Of a DNA stretch of 12,045 nucleotides, positions 7,101 to 12,045 are shown piece after piece. The stretch lies in the NCBI GenBank assembly GCA_017508345.1, contig JAFVZD010000123.1, positions 1 through 12,045 on the forward strand, read 5' to 3'. Made by a program: the position numbers and the translations under genes. The notes under the pieces were generated by a model that saw nothing but the letters and a program-made list of their open reading frames with translations, ran no database searches and was not told where the DNA came from. Numbering within the stretch: position 1 is the stretch's first letter; each line of letters opens with the position of its first letter. Origin of the DNA: Clostridia bacterium (lineage in GTDB: Bacteria; Bacillota_A; Clostridia; Christensenellales; UBA1242).

Positions 7101-9124
7101 ATGCAGTAACTCCAGAGGAGATGACTCGTGATCACTCATATACCGAGATGATCAATGCACATATTGCTGTACATACTATGGATGAGTATGTGCCTAGCAA
7201 TGACCCTGCATCCACATATGGTATTCAGGAGATTAGTGCAGAGCGCGCCAACAGGGCACAACGCTACCTAGATGCACAGCGTAATTTCACAAAAGAAAAG
7301 ATTGAGAGTATTAGTTCTCAACAGCCAAATAATACCAACAATATCTTTATCATTCTACAAAATGCCAATTCACCTACATCTTTCGATTTTGCGTCCATTG
7401 ACAGTTTGCCAATAGAATTGCAAGAAAAGATACAGCAAGCAAAAGAGTTGAAAGAGGAGCAAAATAGCCAAGACGATAGCGATGAATACAACCTGCCTAA
7501 CGGTCGCAAATTAGTACAATTGCCTATCTCAGACAAAGACAAAGCCGTAATCAAACAAGAATTATCCAAGATTGCAGAGTTTGACAAAGAACTAACCAGA
7601 CTTGGCTTTGCATATTTTGCAAAAGATGCCGACCGTATCTCTATCAAAAACGAAGAAGAAGAAAAACTCAAACAAATTGTACGCGCATTCAACAATATCA
7701 AGTCTTTTGTAGACAAATCTATAGCAAAAGAATACCGAGATAGCAATATGGCAAAGTATACTTTGAATGCCTTAATGGAGTTGCATGGTAACATTGGTGG
7801 TACTATTAGACGCAAAGAGAAACCTCACACTCAGACTTGGGAAGAATTCAAGAATAGTAAGATTGAGGAACGCAGAAAGTTGCAAGACTATATCACTGAG
7901 GCACTAGACCGCGGTGTAGAGGTGGATCGTAATGGTGCTATTTATATCAAAGACCAAATGATTGCCGGAGAACGCGACTATCAAAAAGATATGAAAGCAA
8001 GAATGTCCGATAAGGTAGCCAAAAAGGTAAAACCGAACGAATTCATTATTGATGTATGTGAGCAAAAGATTGATGAGGCAAAGCGAGTTTTGGATGGCGA
8101 ATCCAAGCGTAATTACTCCAAATCTAGACAGGATATTCACAAAAAGATTGCAGAGAACCAAGAGAAAATCTATACTCAAATTCTAGACCGTATCAGTCAT
8201 GGTGATGATATATCTTGGTCACTTGACGAAGACCGCAAAGCAGTCGTAGTTACATTTGAGCCAAAAGATGATGACACCAAGAGAACTACTTACAAAAAGT
8301 ATTTTTATGAGCACGAACTCAAAGAATTTGATGTAGACATCGCTGAATTCAGTAGGACTGTAATCCAGCTGGAAAAATCTAAGTTAGAAAAAGCCCAAGC
8401 AGATGAAGCGGCAAAAGAAGAAGAGGCACAAAATAAAGAGAAAGCAGATAAAGAAGCCAAAGAAAAAGCAATACTCGCTGAAAAAGAGGAAAAAGAAAAA
8501 TTAGCACAGCTCCAAAAAGATGCAGATGCAGCCAAAAAAGCAAAAGAAGAAGCAGAAAAGCAAAGAAAGGCCGAAGCTGCACAGCGAGCAAAAGAAGAGA
8601 AAAAGCGTCAAGAGGAACTCCGCAAGGCAGAAAAAGAACAAGAGACCAACAAACTCAAGGAAAATATAGCTACCCTTAACGAGGGAATTGACAAATCCAT
8701 AGAAGACCTAAAGAATACCAAAGACGCAGACAAACGAAGTCAAATAACCAATAACTTGCAAATATTAAAAGACCTCAAAAAGGATATGGAAAAAGAACTC
8801 AAAGAAATCCAAGAATATATCCTTAGCGAAGAGAAAATTGAGAATGCAGAGACCACACACAATAGTATGCAAGATATGCTAACCAATTCTCATAAGGAGA
8901 ACCCACCTACAACCAAAACATGGTATGAGATGGCAGAAGAACAGTATAATAATGCGGGTTATGGTGAAGACAACGAAAATGATGAATCATTGAAACAATT
9001 GCTCTCAGAAGGGAAATGGACTAGTGATGGTAAGGTAGGTCCATTGGGGGATACTCTTACACCAGTACAAGAAGAAAGCAAAAAGAATAAAAGCACAAAT
9101 ACCAATGCTGCAGGAAGAAAGTGA
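4103..9124 (+). CDS. 1673-residue cytosolic coiled-coil protein of unknown function
   Basis: I do not recognise a family. No signal peptide, membrane segment, P-loop or other catalytic motif is visible, so a cytosolic structural or scaffold role is the cautious reading. Residues 1 to about 330 are mixed, Arg- and His-rich, with several predicted strands. From about 330 to 1230 the chain is largely helical, with many Gln, Asp and Met. From about 1230 to 1415 it is basic, with a small strand segment. From about 1420 to 1585 it is a long Lys/Glu/Ala/Gln-rich coiled coil. The last 90 residues are polar and probably disordered, ending in a basic AAGRK. The start is set by the AGGAGG site. The gene has its own promoter and terminator and reads in the same direction as the SipW-like operon that follows. 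Codon choice shifts markedly along the gene, from AAG/GAG to AAA/GAA. The reading frame is secure; function is unknown. Confidence 0.92.
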   Translation: MARNNVFTSAMGSVGSAIGAGSRGVLRYLRTAYNDGVYFYADQTGASNPKRVRAADTLSTSKSWLERAIAAPTIDAVEIVTNLPLNALHKAADVRDGYRRLRVDVRDGRRHTFASTRPMLMVITEQSMVHKHNDRTSFVSRFHINQRTRIVTRAYQREHGHILLNDNADQELALSHIRAMGAGSMRNVHISSNYGACIRHYDDQGKLIDSDKQDHKLTKEQTLALREALGQDVQGEDSMLMLTAHDGDGQCIVSATPNASDTIQLMKFKHNSRQRSPRFESRNEREFEMNANNGSFYNIVVEPQTLSQTPRLDNMLTLYKIAQSFATQREVKRQELERNTALTPDDIKAQLEQFDADHHFDLEVQFGRDGALVFTPKGVSKRQATKDIQSYLHVADQDVGMRITSVADVIESFNLTKVFDMVHDLQTAYAADTSIDRSVVSLEEYTTQYMLASLYQPDPVVFQQSLANDFDERGRPDSELAEISQLRYQYLDQLRRSKEVSDAMVGQAMSSLINSRLMTLAMQDTDQELEQLKAYLEAHGNAQQTRAYQDKLNQYKAKSIYRDYAQRHMMETFRQFFDIPASVGITRPLHRDTIVDQVMEMQDRYDNTLATSPNVDLQAMHDKRQEFFNTLQTYLNSDVPNRNDILNAIVSSAATVADGSQSQMDAWDALLQTMNANTLAHQQAQQDLVHQQQLLAIDKISEMTVTEAVNALQNNVAMLLPTIRQNYEDGTPSTVNDLEMLDANMKKVEELYDIFMQSNDLNNVQKLLLSKQITTWRNSHQIIQTSRYDKGLDALKFQEKYAETSFSVLDDIVSTQGADPLAILDYIETEVARIIPNHLPEIMPTNVADVPGVPTRKEWTNRIQAMSDLYNAVIKDNVSSRGFSCMDMHYRQAMAKYLDKRLEIIKTNTIADAQPSKSAEYAAELKKYLDATQEALKTRNEYDNADANEKAILLTQYMNDLGSRLDNLPANSPNRKAMIADYRNYIVEFQRIKNEYYINNAVTPEEMTRDHSYTEMINAHIAVHTMDEYVPSNDPASTYGIQEISAERANRAQRYLDAQRNFTKEKIESISSQQPNNTNNIFIILQNANSPTSFDFASIDSLPIELQEKIQQAKELKEEQNSQDDSDEYNLPNGRKLVQLPISDKDKAVIKQELSKIAEFDKELTRLGFAYFAKDADRISIKNEEEEKLKQIVRAFNNIKSFVDKSIAKEYRDSNMAKYTLNALMELHGNIGGTIRRKEKPHTQTWEEFKNSKIEERRKLQDYITEALDRGVEVDRNGAIYIKDQMIAGERDYQKDMKARMSDKVAKKVKPNEFIIDVCEQKIDEAKRVLDGESKRNYSKSRQDIHKKIAENQEKIYTQILDRISHGDDISWSLDEDRKAVVVTFEPKDDDTKRTTYKKYFYEHELKEFDVDIAEFSRTVIQLEKSKLEKAQADEAAKEEEAQNKEKADKEAKEKAILAEKEEKEKLAQLQKDADAAKKAKEEAEKQRKAEAAQRAKEEKKRQEELRKAEKEQETNKLKENIATLNEGIDKSIEDLKNTKDADKRSQITNNLQILKDLKKDMEKELKEIQEYILSEEKIENAETTHNSMQDMLTNSHKENPPTTKTWYEMAEEQYNNAGYGEDNENDESLKQLLSEGKWTSDGKVGPLGDTLTPVQEESKKNKSTNTNAAGRK

Positions 9125-9165
9125 TGATGGTTTCACACATTTGCCTGAGGTAAAATAATTACACA

Positions 9166-9196
9166 AAAAAACACCCAGAGTGGTGTTTTTTGTTTT
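9166..9196 (+). terminator. Rho-independent terminator after the giant gene
   Basis: AAAAAACACC (9166-9175) pairs with GGTGTTTTTT (9182-9191) around a 6-base loop, followed by further T (to 9195). It begins 41 bases after the stop. It separates the giant gene from the SipW-like operon, which has its own promoter. The rest of 9197-9309 is very AT-rich and shows no gene. Confidence 0.86.
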
Positions 9197-9309
9197 AGCA
9201 AATTACACATTTCACTGATAAATATATTTAATTTTTTCAGCCAAACTAATAAATAAACGCAAAATTTTACAAAATCCAAAAAATTTTTATCAAAATAACA
9301 CAAAATCAT

Positions 9310-9338
9310 TTGAGTTTTTTGTATTAATTTGCTACAAT
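9310..9338 (+). promoter_or_regulatory. Promoter of the SipW-like operon
   Basis: -35 TTGAGT (9310-9315), a 17-base spacer and -10 TACAAT (9333-9338), preceded by an A/T-tract region that could act as an UP element. The predicted leader is about 28 bases and includes GGAGG at 9356-9360. That site is 12 bases from the ATG, longer than usual; an in-frame TAA at 9367 excludes any earlier start. Confidence 0.7.
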
Positions 9339-9372
9339 AATCTAATAAGTATTTTGGAGGTATACATAAATA

Positions 9373-10278
9373 ATGTCTTCTTTTAGAAGTAAACAAAAAT
9401 TAACTATCCCAGATGCACCTCTGCTATCCAAACGCAACGAGATAGAGGAGGAGCAACCCGTAGTGGATAGTGTGGATGTCACATTTGACCCAAATAGTCC
9501 AAAGTCCGTGCTAAAGAATTCTATGATGCGCGAGGCTGCAGTTAGTCAAAATCTTAGCCAAAATACTATGAAAATGCGCAAATACAAGATTGACCAAATG
9601 GAGGATTTTGCTAACGAGTATGCCATATCTATATCCGAGACATCCTCTACATCCAATACATTAGGTATAATCAACACTACCTTGATCACTATCGCATTGG
9701 CTATATCACTATTAATGGTCTTTTGTATGTTATTCGGTATACGCACCTGCTCCGTGATTACGGATACTATGGAGCCCTCCATATCTAGCGGTAGCCTAGT
9801 AATAGTACGCGATATTGCACCAGCCGATATTGTCCAAGGTGATATAATTAGTTATACCAAACCTGATGGCAAGACATACATCCACAAAGTAGCCCGCATT
9901 GAGCAATCTACATCCGTACCGAATGAATATGTAATTACAGTGAATTGTGTTAATATTGATAAATACCCAAGTTTCCAAGAGGTAATTCGCTCTAGTATGG
10001 TCCAAGGTATCTATGTAATGCATATGCCTGCTGTAGGTGGATTATTCCTCTGGATACAGAATAATTGGATAATAGTACTGATTTTCTCTATTGCTATCAT
10101 TATGGGTATGACTATCACAAAGTATATTTTTGACAAGCAACACAATCGTGCCGTACTAGAGCGCTATATAGAGAAGCGTGACGCATTGGAGGTTAGACAC
10201 GAGCAAAGATACCTCAACTACAAGCGTCAACAAGATATTGAAGAACTAGATGATTTATTGAATACAAAAAGAGAATAG
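9373..10278 (+). CDS. sipW: SipW-like (ER/archaeal-type) signal peptidase with atypical active site
   Basis: A 301-residue member of the SipW branch of signal peptidase I, which matures filament proteins such as TasA. Topology: a hydrophilic cytosolic N-terminus of about 96 residues, membrane segment about 97-121, extracellular domain about 122-230, membrane segment about 231-251, and a charged helical cytosolic tail of about 50 residues. Family boxes are easily aligned: TDTMEPSISSGSLVIVRD (130-147), then VQGDIISYTKPDGKTYIHK with the general-base position His171, as expected for SipW rather than Lys. Two key positions differ. The nucleophile Ser of the SMEP box is Thr132 (ACT), and the usual GDxN is NCVN (191-194), replacing the conserved Asp with Cys. 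It may be a slow Thr-dependent peptidase or an inactive relative. Ordinary SipW is about 190 residues, so both cytosolic extensions are unusual. It is the first gene of a tight operon with its candidate substrates. Confidence 0.85.
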   Translation: MSSFRSKQKLTIPDAPLLSKRNEIEEEQPVVDSVDVTFDPNSPKSVLKNSMMREAAVSQNLSQNTMKMRKYKIDQMEDFANEYAISISETSSTSNTLGIINTTLITIALAISLLMVFCMLFGIRTCSVITDTMEPSISSGSLVIVRDIAPADIVQGDIISYTKPDGKTYIHKVARIEQSTSVPNEYVITVNCVNIDKYPSFQEVIRSSMVQGIYVMHMPAVGGLFLWIQNNWIIVLIFSIAIIMGMTITKYIFDKQHNRAVLERYIEKRDALEVRHEQRYLNYKRQQDIEELDDLLNTKRE

Positions 10279-10282
10279 GAGA
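10277..10282 (+). promoter_or_regulatory. Ribosome binding site supporting a TTG start
   Basis: AGGAGA overlaps the stop codon of the SipW-like gene and lies seven bases before TTG at 10290. No ATG or GTG fits this site, and the TTG start gives an intact signal peptide (Lys-Lys-His followed by a hydrophobic run). Confidence 0.8.
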
Positions 10283-10289
10283 TACAATA

Positions 10290-11702
10290 TTGCTAACTAC
10301 AAAAAAACATAGTATAGCCCTAATAATTATTGTAATTATGCTGTCACTAATTAGTGTCGGCGGTATTTGCTATGCATATTTTACTCGTGTTAGCAACCAC
10401 TCTCACGATGGCGAGCCTGCCACCACCTCTACCCAAATTTATTCACTCACCGCCACTAGCGATAGCTATACCATAGGCACACCTTATACCCAGTCAATCT
10501 CTGCAGATGCCAACTCTGTCAATAATATAGCAATCCACAATTCTGGTGATTTGGCTGTGTATATGAGAGTAAATTTGATGGTGGTTACCGCTCAGGAGAA
10601 TGTACTAACACCACTAGGCAATGACTATTATGATACCACCATTTACCAAGATGACCTACCTATAATACACGATACCGATACATTTGATTATCATGGTTGG
10701 ACATTGGTAGAGAATGGTTATTATTACTACAATAGCATAGTTAGTCCGGGAGATTTTGTGCCTTTTGCAAGTGTCTCTCGTACCAACGCAAATGTCCAAG
10801 GTGCTACTATCAAGGTAGCAGTAGAGGTTGTCCAAGCCACCCCAGCCATTGCCAATCTGTGGCATCCTAGTATGACATGGAATACCAACGATCGCCTAGA
10901 CCACAATGGACAATTGTCATTAGATGGAGTAGACCTCAGCCCTCATTGGAGCGAAGGTGCCTCTGACAAGATAGTGCCAATCTACCCAAATGGTAATAAA
11001 TGGAAAACATTAACACCACAAGAGCGAGAGGACCAAAAATTGTTAGTACCACTCACACGAGGTACTACCACCGCACAGATAAACAATCTAGTAGGCGACA
11101 ACAACAATAGTTATCTGAGATTGTACAACGCTACCCGTAAATATATGATGTTTAATGTCAATTACAACATTATGCTCCAAGAATCCACCGATGGAATTGA
11201 TTACCATGATGTCACTGCACTTTGGGCTCAGGGTAATTACTTTGGTGATGTCAAACTCGAGTTGCAATTTGTGGATTCTACAAATTGGATAGATGTGAGG
11301 GCGGATGCTAGTAATCAATTCGTCAACGATACTGGTGCCGTATCTTATGTGTACAATAGATTGGTAAATCCCGGAGAAAGTATAGGTGCACTAGCATCTA
11401 CTGTCACACTCACTGGATTGGATGCTAATCTATTGGATGAAAATAATCAATACAACGGCAAATACTATGCCTTTAGAATCTATATTTCTATTACCGGTCT
11501 AGAGTCTACCGTGCTAGATGGCGAGGATACTGTCCAAAAAGCACTAGATACCACGGATGGTGCAGATGGATTTTTTGCAAAACAATTGTCCAAAGAATTT
11601 GATACCACCAAGCTAGATACACTACGCCAAAACCTCACTACTCAATACACTAGATGGTTGGACAAAATAGGTTTGCTAGACAATAGCGGAGGAGGTGAGT
11701 AA
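10290..11702 (+). CDS. TasA/camelysin-like surface protein with SipW-type signal peptide, two-domain
   Basis: The 470 residues begin with MLTTKKH, then a hydrophobic core (about 9-28) ending GGICYAYFTR. This matches the GG..YAYF(S/T) pattern of SipW-dependent signal peptides and suggests cleavage near CYA|YFT, around residue 30. The mature chain starts with a TasA/camelysin-like domain: IHNSGDLAVYMRVNL (82-96) and GYYYYNSIVSPGD (143-155) are typical motifs. A second, diverged copy seems to follow: LYNATRKYMMFNV (278-290) and YVYNRLVNPGES (353-364). The C-terminus is a helical stretch, FFAKQLSKEF onward, ending SGGGE. No sorting signal or membrane anchor is seen. It probably forms or decorates extracellular filaments. 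It starts from TTG with a good ribosome site 11 bases after the SipW-like gene, which implies co-transcription and processing by that enzyme. The exact role is inferred. Confidence 0.85.
   Translation: MLTTKKHSIALIIIVIMLSLISVGGICYAYFTRVSNHSHDGEPATTSTQIYSLTATSDSYTIGTPYTQSISADANSVNNIAIHNSGDLAVYMRVNLMVVTAQENVLTPLGNDYYDTTIYQDDLPIIHDTDTFDYHGWTLVENGYYYYNSIVSPGDFVPFASVSRTNANVQGATIKVAVEVVQATPAIANLWHPSMTWNTNDRLDHNGQLSLDGVDLSPHWSEGASDKIVPIYPNGNKWKTLTPQEREDQKLLVPLTRGTTTAQINNLVGDNNNSYLRLYNATRKYMMFNVNYNIMLQESTDGIDYHDVTALWAQGNYFGDVKLELQFVDSTNWIDVRADASNQFVNDTGAVSYVYNRLVNPGESIGALASTVTLTGLDANLLDENNQYNGKYYAFRIYISITGLESTVLDGEDTVQKALDTTDGADGFFAKQLSKEFDTTKLDTLRQNLTTQYTRWLDKIGLLDNSGGGE
11691..11695 (+). promoter_or_regulatory. 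Ribosome binding site of the last gene
   Basis: GGAGG (within GGAGGTGAG) overlaps the last codons of the preceding gene, eight bases before the ATG at 11704. The arrangement (stop and start one base apart) indicates translational coupling. Confidence 0.85.
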
Positions 11703-11703
11703 T

Positions 11704-12045
11704 ATGCGTGGAGCATTTAGGACAGGAATAGCTATGTTTGCTATTGCCATTCTATTGTGCGGTGCATTCATAGGTGTAGGTTATGCTACATTTACCTCAC
11801 ATCACCGAGGTGTAGCCAATATCACTATCAATTCATTAGGCAAGACGGATTTTGCTGTGACATCTACCACCAAATATTACCCGGGTTGCCAAGATGGTAG
11901 AGTAGAGATAGCTATCAAGTATGGTGTGTCCGATAGTGATCTACCTGTCAACATACAGGAAATTACACTGCAAAGTATAGAGATAGGTTACCAGTGGTTG
12001 CCTGACAAAATGGTCAATGCAGATGGTATCGTCACTCTGAGTGTC
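11704..12045 (+). CDS. Exported protein with SipW-type signal peptide, 3' truncated by window edge
   Basis: An open frame of 114 codons runs off the window. It starts MRGAFRTGIAMF, then a hydrophobic core (about 8-26) ending GVGYATFTSHHRG, which repeats the small-residue/YAxFT cleavage context of the preceding protein; cleavage is expected near GYA|TFT. The visible mature part (VANITINSLGKTDFAV, then alternating polar/hydrophobic residues such as GRVEIAIKYGVSD and QEITLQSIEIGYQWL) looks beta-rich. One Cys is visible, in YYPGCQDG. It is one base from the preceding stop, so it belongs to the same operon and is a likely second substrate of the SipW-like enzyme, for instance a minor subunit or anchoring partner (compare tapA in Bacillus). 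The family cannot be settled from the visible part. Confidence 0.82.
   Translation, partial: MRGAFRTGIAMFAIAILLCGAFIGVGYATFTSHHRGVANITINSLGKTDFAVTSTTKYYPGCQDGRVEIAIKYGVSDSDLPVNIQEITLQSIEIGYQWLPDKMVNADGIVTLSV

Noticed and set aside
4000..9274. Shared 10-mer TTTTACAAAA upstream of the giant gene (4000-4009) and the SipW-like operon (9265-9274) as a common operator
   Set aside because: Both regions are extremely AT-rich, distances to the -35 boxes differ (about 26 and 36 bases), and the site is not a palindrome; chance is sufficient.
9133..9396. Minus-strand open frame of 87 codons between the giant gene and the SipW-like gene
   Set aside because: It spans the terminator hairpin and the operon promoter, has no ribosome site or recognisable features, and is what AT-rich sequence gives by chance.
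1..12045. tRNA, rRNA, riboswitch or insertion-sequence content
   Set aside because: No cloverleaf, conserved rRNA segment, transposase motif or terminal inverted repeat was recognised on either strand.

Overview
The window looks like part of a low-GC, Gram-positive-type bacterial chromosome, probably Bacillota/Clostridia-like. The evidence is AGGAGG-type ribosome sites, near-consensus sigma-A-type promoters with 17-base spacers, U-run hairpin terminators, a short family I pyrophosphatase, and a SipW-type signal peptidase followed by proteins with SipW-type signal peptides. UGA ends one gene and Trp is read from UGG, so there is no sign of UGA recoding. I cannot name the genus, and a candidate-phylum organism is not excluded.

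Layout. (1) Bases 3-2408, + strand: the 3' part of a large Ser/Thr/Asn-rich, beta-helix-like secreted protein that carries three separate in-frame tandem repeats. (2) A bidirectional hairpin terminator separates it from two minus-strand genes. These are a canonical Ser/Lys type I signal peptidase (2505-3188) and a soluble inorganic pyrophosphatase (3309-3839), each with its own promoter, and with a terminator between them. (3) A divergent, AT-rich control region (3840-4102) with promoters on both strands. (4) Bases 4103-9124, + strand: a 1673-residue protein of unknown function, apparently cytosolic, mostly helical, with a long Lys/Glu/Ala coiled coil near its C-terminus. (5) A terminator, a new promoter, and then a tight operon running off the window: a SipW-like signal peptidase with unusual active-site residues and long cytosolic extensions (9373-10278), a 470-residue TasA/camelysin-like protein (10290-11702), and the start of a second small protein with a SipW-type signal peptide (11704 onward).

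How the genes may work together. The last three genes have the logic of a tapA-sipW-tasA-type surface-filament locus: a dedicated peptidase and its exported substrates in one transcript. The general signal peptidase nearby would serve ordinary Sec substrates. The giant coiled-coil protein sits directly upstream in the same direction and could be a cytosolic partner, but that is inference from position only. The most notable observation is that the SipW-like enzyme has Thr where the nucleophilic Ser belongs and Asn-Cys where the conserved Gly-Asp belongs.
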